Shown here: positions 1-10,994 of the stretch, one piece after another | Numbering within the stretch: position 1 is the stretch's first letter | Layout: the number at the start of each line of letters is the position of its first letter | The notes under the pieces: model-generated | Database searches by the model: none | What the model saw: the letters and a program-made list of their open reading frames with translations, nothing else | What the model was told of the DNA's origin: nothing | Position numbers and translations under genes: made by a program | Source of the DNA: Cristatella mucedo | Taxonomy: Eukaryota > Bryozoa > Phylactolaemata > Cristatellidae | Assembly (NCBI GenBank): GCA_009760855.2 | Contig: WPIO01000163.1 | Span: 410,001-474,000 of the forward strand | Direction: 5' to 3' | DNA: 64,000 bases

Positions 1-462
1 GATATCTACATGGTAGTGCCTATAGAGCCATTTTGAGCTACCGGTTTTATGACCACCCGAGAACTATAACTCTGAAGTCCTGGCAATATTTAAGCCCTGG
101 ATCGCTACGTCCAAGTGTCGGTAGCAGTAACCACGTCCCTAGCAGCAGTCAAATATCCTTAACTGTGAGTGAGCTCGCATAGTCAACCAGAATATTAACG
201 AACCACGGAGCACGTGGTATGCCAATACGGACGACAGGGATGGCCACGAAAGCCGACCAATAGTTTGAGGTGGCATGCTGTGCCTCTGTTACGGTTGCCT
301 AGCATCCTGCCACAATGACTGGCATTGGAAGAGGGGCGAAGCTGGCTGTAGTAACCCATCGGCTCATGGCTTGCGATACAACTCGGGGCTGCTAACAGTT
401 TTTCTAGCAAGGCTCAAGTCAAGAAAAACCTGCTCAGCCCCGCCCCTTGGTAGCTCATGGTT
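1..462. other. No gene seen
   Basis: Mixed-composition intergenic or intronic DNA. Only short chance frames are present, with no splice-flanked coding segment and no repeat family that recurs elsewhere in the window. Confidence 0.5.
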
Positions 463-649
463 AAAATAAATAAATAAATCCTAGCTGATTAAACAGCCTC
501 TTTTTGTATGGCGACAGAGGAGCCTTTACGGCTATCATCACCGCTTGCAGTGGCGATAAAGAATCGCCCACCGCAGGAATCGAACCCACGACCTCGGGAC
601 CGAGATCGTGAAAGCAACCGCCATACCTAGTGTGCCATCACGGCTCACC
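463..649 (-). mobile_element. SINE1 copy a (tRNA-derived SINE)
   Basis: On the minus strand it reads a tRNA-like head with an A-box-like segment 'actaggta' and the B-box GGTTCGATTCC. A body with a 'ggcgattctttatcgcc' stem follows, then the common 'gaggctgtttaatcagctagga' end and a (TTTA)n tail at 463-478. Six copies of this family occur in the window. Complete at both ends and only lightly diverged from copy b. Confidence 0.9.
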
Positions 650-1177
650 GTTGCCTATAGAATGGCAATGGCTCAGCTGTATGAAACGAAGCACCAAAAT
701 TGAATTGAAGGTGAGGCAGAGCTTGGTTGATAATACTCGAGAGATGAAGAAATTATACTGGCAAATGCTACTGACAATCCACAACCTCTATCCACAACCT
801 CTAAGAGCCAGAGTAGTCTCCAGGGACGTGTGTGAGAGTATAGGAGGCACATGAAACCATCGTTGAAAGTATAGCAACTTTTAGCCTTACCTTGAAAAAC
901 AGAACGCTAAAGCAATAATAATCATAATATATTGTAGTATTATATATTACATGTTTTTATATTATAATATATCTTTTTTATAGCAACCTAAGATAATTAA
1001 ATGAGAGCTAGGCACTTAATATGTCAGTCAAAGTGCAGCAATGGCCAAGGTTTAGGGAAATGCATGGTGTCATGCATACAAGCATGAAAAACCACACAAG
1101 TAATACGAAAATACTAGCATGTAAAATGCACACGATATCATTCAGGGGCATCTGTTAGTAGGGCCATTGGTAATTAG
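650..1177. other. No gene seen; AT-rich
   Basis: AT-rich sequence with a TA-rich patch near 925-975. No coding or repeat signal beyond that. Confidence 0.45.
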
Positions 1178-1346
1178 CATGCATGATGGCACACTAGGTA
1201 AGGTGCTTGCTTTCACGACCTCGGTCCCGAGGTCATGGGTTCGATTCCTGCGGTGGGCGATTCTTTATCGCCACTGCAAGCGGTGATGATAGCCGTAAAG
1301 GCTCTTCTGTCGATATACAAAAAGAGGCTGTTTAATTAGCTAGGAT
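1178..1346 (+). mobile_element. SINE1 copy b
   Basis: Plus-strand copy with A-box-like 'actaggtaagg', B-box GGTTCGATTCC at about 1237-1247, the body and the 'gaggctgtttaattagctagga' end. It lacks the (TTTA)n tail seen in copies a, d and e. Confidence 0.9.
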
Positions 1347-1424
1347 AGAGCAAGGCACTGGTACGTACGCAAGCAGAAAGCACTCTGGAAAGAAAGACTA
1401 TGTTACCACGGCACTGGGTGATGC

Positions 1425-1626
1425 TAAACAGGACACTGTGCATGCTGCCAATAACCACATTTGCATGCTGACCCTGTGTATGTCATCCCTAACCACGTTG
1501 TTCATTTTGTATATCAAGCATTATATTACTCACGATTCAATCACGTTTCCCTTTGCAGCAAATGTAAAGCACCTAGGAAGAGATTGAGTTCTCTGATGGC
1601 GCTTTATCAAGTGCATTTTTATTATT
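1425..1626 (+). mobile_element. LINE A 3' end fragment
   Basis: Only the 3' UTR and tail of the L2-like family A are present: 'gctgaccctgtg', 'agcaaatgtaaagc.cctag', 'agattgagttctctga' and 'gctttatcaagtgca', ending in TTATT. This is a typical 5'-truncated retrotransposition product. Confidence 0.85.
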
Positions 1627-2769
1627 CGAATATTAGAGGTTCAATAGGCTGATGCAAGCGAGTGAAGCGACCTGCAAGCCAGTTAGATGATATTGAAGTC
1701 GATTCCATGGCTGATAGGAGGCCAAATGCCCCTTATCGATACAGAGGTGGTGTGACGTGTTAGCTATGCCGATGACTACCAATCAGAAGGGATGCACAGG
1801 TTAGCATCAGTTGCAGACGAGTAAGGTCACCGGCCAGGAGTCCCGAATAAAGAGAATTGCAGCAACCTAGAAGCAACGTTACAAATGTGTGAGCTCTTTT
1901 GATTGTATGCCTTTTGTCTATGCAGGCCATGATTAAGAAATGTAAGAGTAGGCCAACTAAACAGGACAGGCGATGCACTCATCCAATCAGTGGTGTTTGT
2001 GAGTAGCATCCCTAAATTGTGATTGGTCTTTATAATTGTGATGCTAGACCAACCTATCTTTAGGTGAGGTATACCAGTTATAGAGTGACTATTGACTTAC
2101 CCGTTGCAACCAGGTTCGTCATGTTATCATACAGCTTCAGAAAGTTGGTTTCCATTGAAGTGCAAATGTCGCAAACGCTGGCTGAAAAAATGATTTAGTG
2201 ACTCCGATGAGGAACGTCCAGGCCTGGACGTGTTGAAAGAAGAAAGGATTTAAATGGGTGTAATTGTCGTAGAAATGAAATGCTAGGTTGTGTTCTTGAT
2301 GAGGTCAACTAGAGAAGAGGGTTGACGATGAAAGAAGTAGTGCACAATTGCACTCTGGAATACCTAAGGCTCATTGTGCAGCTAAAATTCCTTGCAGTAA
2401 TTTACATCAAAACTCTGACACCTGTCACTGAGACGGAACCTAACCCAGGTTAGAACAATGTCGATGATACCCAGGCCTGTCGATAAGCGCTCTAGCAGTT
2501 GAAGTATTGATAAATGAACAACAGAGCAGCTCTCAGTAGATTGAGAATTCCTAGCATACTACCCAGACATGTTTTGTGTGATTACCGTGATCTGAAATGC
2601 ATTGGCCTAAGGAAATGTAAGATTCGTTCAGAAACTACCTTCCGACTAAGCATAGCTCTAAAGCTCGTTGTTGAAGCACACCAGCATCCTAAAGACTTGG
2701 GTGATTATACGAAACACAGGGGAAAAAGAGAACCTTTTTCCCAACAGTAAATCGCTTTCATTCTCTCAC
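1627..2769. other. No gene seen
   Basis: Intermediate GC with short overlapping frames on both strands. No splice-flanked frame, RNA gene or recurring repeat could be supported. Confidence 0.4.
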
Positions 2770-3085
2770 GGACCCTCTGCTGAAGTCGGAATGGATTTCT
2801 TACGCAATAGCAACTACTCTTCTGCTGCCGACTATGGCTCATCCATTTCAACGGTCCTGAGCTGCTACTTTCATGCTACTCACTACCTGAACTGCTCTCC
2901 TGACTCTGTTATGCTTACCACTTTCTATTTGTTGCGGGAAGTTTGTCGGCTACCGAATGCGTACAGAAAGCCGCTTAGGCTGTGGGTGCGCTTTACAAAA
3001 CTCACCTGCGTAACACCCACATAGTCTTTATTGCTGTGTGGAGTTACAAGCGGATATGCATTACCTTAATTACCAATTACATGCA
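2770..3085 (+). mobile_element. LINE B 3' fragment
   Basis: Encodes the C-terminal end of the family B ORF2, with recognisable FLRN(S/D)NYS and HYLNCSPDS segments also found at 32.6 and 40.7 kb. The family's 3' UTR ('acacccacatagtcttta', 'ggagttaca') follows. The frame breaks near the end compared with other copies. Confidence 0.8.
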
Positions 3086-3090
3086 CAAAT

Positions 3091-3184
3091 AGTCTCTTGG
3101 CTATTGCAAGGTTCATGAAAGCCACAAAATCTTTCGTAGTCTCTTGGCTATTGCAAAGTTCATGAAAGCCACAAAATCTTTCGT
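3091..3184. repeat. 47-bp tandem duplication
   Basis: Two adjacent copies of a 47-bp unit beginning 'agtctcttggctattgca' at 3091 and 3138, differing at one base. The duplication looks recent. Confidence 0.95.
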
Positions 3185-3756
3185 TGAGCTATGGAAATCT
3201 CCCCTGCACAACCAACCTAGTCCGGGTGGCTTTCTGAGACTTATAAAAGGAGATAAATTACACTTCGATACAACGCAATATGTCAATGCCAATATAATCG
3301 AGCTCCAATAGATAAAGAATAAAGACCAATATGGGCTTTTTTGTAGGGACAAATGCTTGGGCTGTATAGAAATATACCTTTTAGGTTTTTTTTTTATTGA
3401 GTGCGATATTTGAGATGCAGAAAAATGCAGTCAAATAGTAAGATTTTCAAATAGAAGACAAGACCTAATTTACTTGCACGATGCTATCGAGTTGAGGTAA
3501 CATTTTAAGCAGGAGCTAGCTAGGCTAGCAGAAGTACTGGAGTGACAGGAGCTTGCTAGATTATCGCCCCTCATTAATTCCAAAAGAAATGTTTCAAAAG
3601 GAGACTCAATGCACGGGTTATGTCATAGGAGAATTACAACAAGAGGCAGATCAAGACATAGTAGCATCTTCTATACACCGAACCAAGCCAACTGTATAGG
3701 TCCATGTTTTTATGGGTTCATTAACCAACTGTCGCCGCATTTTTAAGGATGCGATT
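3185..3756. other. No gene seen
   Basis: AT-rich sequence with no supported gene or repeat family. Confidence 0.4.
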
Positions 3757-4720
3757 CTGGTTAGACGTGACATGCACCGAGTCCGCATGCAAATATGGTT
3801 AGTAGCAGCATACACGGTATCACTATGCATACGCACATAGAGGACAAATCAGAGGAACCCACTAAATACTGTGATAAATAGAAGCGTCTTTAGTTTCTTT
3901 TTAAACCTGGTGAATTCAGGAGATGTCGGGAGTGAGTTCAGGCATTGGGAGCGTAGGAACTAAAGGAAAGGTCTCTAAAGGATTTGAGATTTGTACGAGG
4001 TATGGGAAACAGTAAGATTCCGAAAAGTGGGGAGTACGATGGTTAGCCTGGTAGGGTGGAGTTCAGTCCAGCAGTTAAAGTGCTCGCCCGGACCAAGGTC
4101 TGGCTGATGTCGTGGGCTCAAGCCCCCAAGGCATATGTGAAGCGCCTGATAGAGATTAAGTTCTCTTGGGGCGCTATACAAATGATGATATATTTTTATA
4201 TTATTATCTGATAAGCAGGCTGAAGCCAAAGAATGACGAGTCCTGAAAGTGAGTGACAAAGCGTTGAAGTAGATTTGTTGCTTGACTGGGAGCCAGTGAA
4301 GGTCGCCGACAAGTGGCGTGATGTGGCAACTGAAACGCTCACGACAGGCAAGCCTAGGTGCACTTTTTTTGTACCAGCTGCATGTACCTGATTGCACAGG
4401 CCGGTAGACCATCAAGCAGTGAGTTAATAAGTCCAGAAGGGGTGTTACAAATGCATGGATACATTTAGATGTGGCATCTCTGTCTAAACAAGCCTAAATT
4501 TAGGCAATAATATGAAGCTGAAAAAAGGCACACTTGACTGGGCAGCTGATATGGTCGTCTAATGAAAGACACTTTGGAACATGTTGCCTAGGTTTCCACG
4601 AGGATTCAACAGGAGGCATGCTGGCAGAGCCGATTGTGAGAGTTAGGTTTTCTGACTTCTGAATTACACTTGGTTAACCCATAAATAGTAAGTTGACTTT
4701 TATAATCATACAAATTAGGG
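3757..4720 (-). mobile_element. LINE A, 5'-truncated, interrupted by SINE2
   Basis: Read on the minus strand, it runs from the LINE A segment preceding the C-terminal ORF2 domain (around the 'cttactatttatggg' equivalent) to the 3' UTR. It carries frameshifts and lacks the (ATT)n end. A SINE2 at 4060-4205 sits inside it in the opposite orientation. Flanking LINE sequence resumes at about 4206 with 'atctgataagcaggctgaa'. Confidence 0.8.
4060..4205 (+). mobile_element. SINE2 copy a, nested in LINE A
   Basis: The tRNA-like head has 'gcagttaaagtgctcgcc' and a B-box variant 'GGGCTCAAGCC'. It is followed by 'gaagcgcctgatagagatt' and the tail 'ttctcttggggcgctataca'. That tail is clearly related to the LINE A tail, which suggests mobilisation by an L2-like reverse transcriptase. 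Confidence 0.8.
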
Positions 4721-6517
4721 AAGTTTTCTGCCATCTATGAGCGAATGTCATCATTACATGCAGCAAGAGAGTTGAGAGAATTCGGCAAGCTGGAGGGCTG
4801 GGAGGGATCAGAGCATAGGTACAGCTGAGTGTGATGAAGCATCCAAATGCTTTGAAGTATCCAGTATGGATGCTCTAAAACCGATAGAAAACCTTCGTCT
4901 TTTCAACTCTCGAAGAAAAATAGAATACCAATAGAAGACAGTAAAGTTATTGGAAAGGCCCATGAGTTTTTAAAAATGGCTTTAAAGTGAGACCTTAGGC
5001 ATTTACTCTGCACCTCAGACGAGGCCTGTAATTTATTGTCCTAACCATTCGTGATAGTGTCATGAGACTGGTTGTTTCCCGCAGACTAGTTCTGCAGAAG
5101 GCAGCGCCATAAGCAATCCACATGGAGGCAGCATCGCGAATCTCACCGTGAAAATAGCTGGCCTAGGTGATGAATTGTCTCACTCAATCAACACTAAAGA
5201 TATCCATCGTTTGCTAAATACTGAAGACGGTAAGTGTAGATCAAAGCAAATGACGGGTCTACAAAGGTGGATTTATGATTAAGTTATGGAAGAGATATCA
5301 GAATGAATTGGTGGCTTGCCGACAGAGTATATTTTTCATGTAGCTAGCGGTTATATGTCTACTGTCGCATGTTAAAAGACTTTGACCATCGCTTACTGAA
5401 CAGCGGTGTCAAATTCACCCTTAACCCTATGCCCAGGTAGTTATGAGATCCAATGAAATGAGAATGGTCGGAATAAGTGGGGTAGTTATAAGATAGGTGA
5501 TGCGAATTCTAATGAAACAAGTTCACGCATATAACTCTGGATTTCCCATGATATAGCATGTAAGAAAAGATAGGGAAAACAACATTGACGAATCAAGCTA
5601 AAAAATAGTGATAATTTGCTCAACCGAAATGGTCTAGTCAGCAGCTGCTTTATTTATCGCGCTCAAGAAAATTTCTCGCCACCCTAAAGTTGCAGTACCA
5701 CAAGTCATACTGACAAATTGCGATACTTATATGTTATTGGGATTTAATCTTAATCACAAACACACAAAAACACACACACGCTCGCCCATGCACCCACACC
5801 GGAAGCTTGATATGTTCACGTTCTTGATACTTTTTGTGAGGGTACACGTTGATTTTTCAGCTCACTCACTTGGATGTTGGTGGAGGTATTGTGAGATGGT
5901 CAGTGGCTGCGCGCTTCCTACTGAGTGATTAGGTTTACTTGATATGATTGAGTGATCGAGGATGTTCATTGCAGCGTGCTTTTGCAAGTCTCTTGCCAAT
6001 TCCCCCACTGGAGTCTATCCGTGTAAAGGACTAAGTAAGTCACCTGTCGTTTGAGTCCAAGTTGCAACGAAGCTTAGTAGCTTGCTATCTGAGTTACCTG
6101 AGATATGCTTTATTCTGAACTCGTCATGCTTGCCATGACTAATTCTAATTTGACATTTGACTAGAAAATTTCCTAGATCCGATACTGTATTTTTCGCTTG
6201 CTGGTCTGGCTAAAGCTGGCAAATAAGCTTATTGGAAAGGTACTGCTGTGGCATTGCACGAAAATCGGTATTTCCATAGGGGCACCATTTTTCTGTTTAA
6301 CCTTGGATAATTCAAGTGCGATTACTGACCGGTCTTTTTGAGTTGCCAAAACTTCAACCAGACATCACAGCGAACTAGCTCACGAGTTTATAGAGTCTGC
6401 CGATGCATGACTAGTCGGCCGCGTAGGTTTGATCTGATTCGTCAATGCTGCCATGCTCGTTCTTTTTCCGACCCTTGGGAGCTAGTGGACAGTGACACAT
6501 ATAAATATACATATCAT
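4721..6517. other. No gene seen
   Basis: Moderately AT-rich DNA. There is a short CA-rich patch near 5757-5780. No splice-flanked coding segment or recurring repeat was supported. Confidence 0.4.
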
Positions 6518-6662
6518 TTACTTGTATAGCGCCCTAAGAGAACTTAAACACTGTTCAGGCGCTTCATTTATGCCAGGGGGTTCGAGCACACGACCTTGAT
6601 CATTCATTCACCTCGACCTTGGTCAAGGCGAGCACCTTAACGACTGGGCCAAACCGGCACGG
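6518..6662 (-). mobile_element. SINE2 copy b
   Basis: Minus-strand copy: 'gcccagtcgttaaggtgctc' head, a B-box with 'gtgctcgaacccc', 'gaagcgcctgaacagtgttt' and the tail 'ttctcttagggcgctataca'. Open frames over this interval are SINE, not gene. Confidence 0.8.
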
Positions 6663-6879
6663 GGCACGCGGCAGATGCCAATAATTCTGCTTAACCAGAC
6701 ACCACAACTTCACTCTCTTAAGTAGCCGGGCATGTTTCAAGCCTACAGTGAAGGGTATATGTAACTGAGATATGCATAAGAACACAGCTGCAGCTAGTTC
6801 GGCATCGGCCTGCCGTTTGAGCACCCTAAGCAATCTCCTGTTTAACATGAAGGAATCCTAATTAGGAATCAGGTCCCGC

Positions 6880-7560
6880 TCGAAACAAGACCTGACGGCT
6901 CCCCGTGACTGCGCTGACAGTAGCCGCAGCAGCAGTGGCAGCAGCGGCAGCGGAGAGGGATGCCGAGGTGAAGGTGAAATGGTCGTCGTCCCACCGGAGG
7001 CGGCCAAACGATGAAGTCCGATAGCAGCCGAACCAGTTGAATTACGACGGCCCAGTTCGAGTCGATCGGAATTGAGCGACGGAGACCAGGAGCGACGACG
7101 TTCCAGGCGAGAGCAGCTGTACAAGGGCTCGGAAACTGTCAGAGTGCCATCCAAGCTGAGGGCGTCCTCGGTAAGCGATCGGTCGCAGCTGGGCCCGAAA
7201 CCGTCGGCAGTGGAAGCATCCAAGAGCCGCTCAGCTGCAGACGCAGCAGCCCCGAGCACTGAGTGGCTGCCGATCGGCTCGCTTCGCTCAGCGGCCGCTG
7301 CCAGCAGCTGCTGGTCGATCCGAATTTTCGGCCTGTGCTCCCTCTCTGCCGTCCCGCGTCTTCGACCGAGCGCCACCTAGCGGGACCTAGAGAGCTGAGC
7401 CTGCCTGAGTGGTTGGCTGCCTGAAGCAAGCGGCCGCCGCTGGGAGGATGAAACGGTGCATGACAACTTATCATGCTGGCTGTAGGCCGGGCGTCAAATA
7501 GGTCGAGGTCAAGCGAGCTTCGTGCAGCTGGGCTGTGCTGAGCCGCCGCCGATAATAGCG
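6880..7560 (+). pseudogene. Inverted partial copy of the 29.5-kb cytoplasmic exon and its 3' UTR
   Basis: In one reading frame this encodes TAPRDCADSSRSSSGSS, then a TGA at 7012-7014. After that come RRPSSSRSELSDGDQERRR, REQLYKGSE and a Ser/Ala-rich end closing with TAG at 7378-7380. The minus-strand exon at 29539-30298 has the matching TAPHRCTNSGDSGSS, SELSDADLERRR and QQLYKGTSN. DNA similarity continues past the stop codon to about 7560, matching the 3' UTR at 29.18-29.53 kb. The basic N-terminal third and any transmembrane exon are missing. The internal stop and truncation point to a pseudogene. A short real exon beginning after the TGA cannot be excluded. Function is unknown because the family is not recognised. 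Confidence 0.75.
7368..7384 (-). promoter_or_regulatory. CTCF-like motif (copy 1)
   Basis: The minus strand reads CCCGCTAGGTGGCGCTC, close to the known bilaterian CTCF core (CCASYAGRKGGCRS). It is one of the best-conserved stretches between the two paralogous blocks. Binding is inferred only. Confidence 0.45.
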
Positions 7561-8282
7561 GCTAGCGAATCGGATCCCTTTTGATCCAACGGCACCCAGC
7601 CGCCATGAGGTGCCGCAGTTCTGTAGGCACTTTTTTTTGGTATTTCCGCTTGCTGATGGCAGCCTGCTGTCGATGGGGCGCCCGACTGGCAGTCGAGCCG
7701 CTGCCAGCGGGTGGAGCAAGACTAGCCGCTTGGAATGAGACACGCCCGGCGGCTTTATAACTCGGCCTCCATCTGTCATCTATCTATCTATCTGTCTATT
7801 TATCTACCCCCCCCCAGCCGCCCTCCTATTGTCGGCTCACCCGAAGCCGATCCCTAAGCCACACCTGGCGGAGCTGGTGGACCATTTTCTCTTGAGCCCA
7901 GCGTGAATCGTAAACGTTCCACATCCCCCGCCTCTCCCCCAGGTGCCGAGTAGCTTGGCTCGGCAGACGGCAAGTTGGTTGAGCCCTCGCTCGTATTGGT
8001 CGACCGAGATTAAAGCACAGTCAGGCGTTTGACTATATATTCGGCCACCGTAGGAAAGGAAAGGAAAGGGAAGAAGAAGAGGTCCGATCATCAGGCCGAA
8101 TTTTCAGGCAGACGAGGACGCTTCCGCTTAGCCCAAGCGGCGAAAGGGAAGTGTTATTTGTCAGCCCCTACTAGATGCAGATGTAGGTTCGCGCGTGTCT
8201 GACCTCGAGAGGAATTCGCCACACAACTGGCAAGCAATTGGGTTGTTAGCCCGTGGTTCGCTTATCGCTGCAATCCTAGCTG
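7561..8282. other. GC-rich island remainder, no supported gene
   Basis: GC-rich DNA with several overlapping frames on both strands, none with convincing splice borders. It contains a (TATC)n microsatellite at 7777-7808 and a short poly-C run near 7808-7816. It could belong to the 3' UTR or promoter of the paralogous block. Confidence 0.4.
7777..7808. repeat. (TATC)n microsatellite
   Basis: Tetranucleotide run 'tatctatctatctgtctatt', slightly degenerate. Confidence 0.9.
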
Positions 8283-8500
8283 GTCGTGAGCTGCTACTTC
8301 TACGCTACTCACTACCTGAACTGCTCTCCTGACTCTGCTATGCTTTCCACTTTCTCTCTGTCGCGTGAGACGAAGTCTGTTGGCTACCGAACGCGTACCG
8401 AAAGCCGCTAAGGCTGTGAGTTCGCTATACAAGACTCTCCTTGGTAACACCCACGTGGTCTTTATGACTTTGAGGAGTTACAGACGAATATATAAGGCAC
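8283..8500 (+). mobile_element. LINE B 3' end fragment
   Basis: Last part of the family B ORF2 (HYLNCSPDSAMLST, then R-rich end) and its 3' UTR 'taacacccacgtggtcttta', 'tgaggagttacag'. It is close to the copies at 32.7 and 40.7 kb and 5'-truncated. Confidence 0.85.
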
Positions 8501-9112
8501 TGAGAATAGAGCGTTGCAGTCTCATTACAAGTTCCAGAGTAGCAGTCGGTCGGTTGCTCAGCAGCGTGCGGCAAAGAGCAGCCTCCCAAAATAGTGTCTC
8601 TATGTGTCAAAATAGCTTCTGCAATTGGAGAGCTGGGAGTACGAAGCTACGGCGGCGCCGCTCCAGCACCGAACCAGCTTGCTGTCCGCAGCTCGCAGGA
8701 CCTCGTGATTAGTGTGCTCCGTGTATCGGCTTGGCGTCGGCTGTGAATCGCAGGCAGTGGTCGGCTGTAGTCGTGGCAGCAGTGCAGATGAGCTTCTTTT
8801 GAGCACTAGATGGGAGGACAGGTTGCTGACAGGCATTGAAGGTAGATTTATTGCAGGCGGCTTCGTCGATACGTCAAGCTGCTGGTGGGCTCTGAGTCAT
8901 GACCTTATCTGAATGGCAGTAAAGGGTAAGTTAAACAGAGGGATATGAAAAGCAGGCAGTAAATCACGAAGATAACATCAGGTGGCCATGGTGATAGTAA
9001 GTTCGTGGTGGTGGCATGTGTGGAGTGACGGGCAGATTTAACTCACACTCAAGCCAAAGCCGTGGCGTCACTGTGAGGTCAATCCCACGGGGAATGTGTA
9101 TATATCGGCTTG
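8501..9112. other. No supported gene
   Basis: Medium to GC-rich sequence around 8580-8900 with overlapping frames on both strands. No exon border or repeat relation could be defended. Confidence 0.35.
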
Positions 9113-9113
9113 A

Positions 9114-9147
<34 letters not shown>

Positions 9148-9184
9148 ATTGAATATATATATATATATATATTGATTGAATATA

Positions 9185-9222
<38 letters not shown>

Positions 9223-9254
9223 TATATTCAATCATCAAATCTTATATATATATT
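9113..9254. repeat. (TA)n microsatellite with perfect palindrome
   Basis: TA runs interrupted by 'ttgattga' units. Arms 9174-9193 and 9214-9233 are perfect 20-bp inverted repeats around a TA loop. Confidence 0.95.
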
Positions 9255-10669
9255 CAATCACCAACCACAAGTTATATCCTAAGTGATAGTTGTGCTCTCT
9301 ACCACCGGGAGCTTTTGCCCAAAACAGAGGGTAACCTTACAAAACAGAGGGTGACCTTACCTTACCATTTACGCATGCAGTGCGCTCACAACATTTCTCG
9401 AAGATATTCAGGCCTATTGGCTAAAGCAGGCTGCTTTGACTGACTCGTCAACCAAACATTGTGACCATCATCTACCCAGATATCGCCTACCAGTTTCCAT
9501 TAGTCTATCGGAGTTTGCCCCTTTTACAGGTGCTCTTGCTTGATCGTTAAACTGAACACATGCCACCAAGGTTTCATCTTATCATCTTATCCTATATTCT
9601 AAGCTAATATTCAAATGTGCTGCTGCTAAATGCCATCTGGTACTTGATATAAATATGACAAAGATCCACAGGTGCTGAATCCAGCACTAATTAGATCGAA
9701 TGCAAGTGGTACACAGATCTCTAGTAAGTCTATCGATCTCATGTATAGAACCTTCTACCACGGGCTCGCCCGGTAAACCTGGTTTCTCAAAGTATTCGGC
9801 TCCGTCTGAAAAGTGACTTTCAAAAGAGCATTGATCGTGGCCTATCCTTCCTGCTGTAAGCTGGATGATGCACTGCGAATAGATTGCCTGGTCGATTCGA
9901 TCCGTCTGCCTCCTCGCCGGGCAGGTAGTCTGCACAAGCACATGCCTATTAGCTGTGGCTCGAGGTTCAGTATCGTTACGTCCCGTGTCCTAAGCCCCAG
10001 GTGCCATGCAGCTGGCCGCACTATGTGAGGTTATCTATGGGCTGACGGTTGAGGTTGACTAAAGCGAGCTCTTAGCTTGCTAGGCGTAGAGAATCTTCCG
10101 AGCTCCCGTAGTGCATCCTACCTCTGTGCCAGTGCGGCTAAGCGTAACCGAATAAATGTAACGCGAGCCTCCCAGATTCTCTGGCCGATAATAAATTTCA
10201 ATATCCCACACAGATGCACCTGGTCCATTAAAACCCAGCTTGCGGGGTTACAGCACTTGGTCCTCTACATTGGCAATTGTGAGAAGCCTGGCTCCACTTT
10301 CTAATATAAGTCTGCACTAGTAATTCTAACTCATCGAAATTTGCGCCAAATATGTTTTCAATCTGATAGCATTTTTGACGCACTCGTGTACAGCTGCGGC
10401 ATTTGAAGACTTACCTGACAATGGAGATAATGTTTGTTAGACGTCGGCTTATGCATGGGCAGTCTGCAATCATGACGAGAATCAGGAATAGCATTCCTAA
10501 CCATTTTACTTCTAGCTTGAAATTAACCAAATCCATAAAATAAGAGGCTGTATCAACATCACTATATATCACTTGGGTTAAAATTGATCACGGCACACCG
10601 ATTGAAGTAGTAAGGGATTCCCAATTTCCGCCAATCAATATTCAAGGGGCCGAGATTGTCTTACTGAAT
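9255..10669. other. No gene seen
   Basis: Mixed sequence with a small 20-bp tandem ('aaaacagagggtaaccttac' type) at about 9319-9360. No coding exon supported. Confidence 0.4.
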
Positions 10670-10767
10670 ATGACCGTGTTTCCTTTGCAGCAAACTTATA
10701 GAGCCTAGAAAGAGATTGCGTTCTCTGAGGGAGCTTTCTCAAGTATATTATTATTATTATTATCATT
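10670..10767 (+). mobile_element. LINE A tail (short 5'-truncated copy)
   Basis: Only the final ~100 bp: 'tttcctttgcagcaaac', 'cctagaaagagattg', 'ttctctgagggagcttt', then (ATT)n. Confidence 0.8.
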
Positions 10768-10849
10768 ACTATTATAAGGATGCCGACCCTGGGCTGACGA
10801 GACAAGAGAATGAGGGCAGGCAGCAGTCACCATGGCGACGGTGCAATAA

Positions 10850-10994
10850 TATCATGCTTGTTTATCAAGCATGATATTACTCACCATTCAATTGCATTTC
10901 CCTTTGCAGCAAATGTAAAGCACCTAGAGAGAGATTGAGTTCTCTGAGGGTGTTTTATCAAGTGCATTATTATTATTATTTTAATTATTATTAT
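10850..10994 (+). mobile_element. LINE A tail (second short copy)
   Basis: A second family A 3' end in the same orientation 80 bp downstream: 'atcaagcatgatattactca', 'agcaaatgtaaagcacctag', 'gttttatcaagtgca', then (ATT)n. It has its own tail, so it is a separate insertion. Confidence 0.85.
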
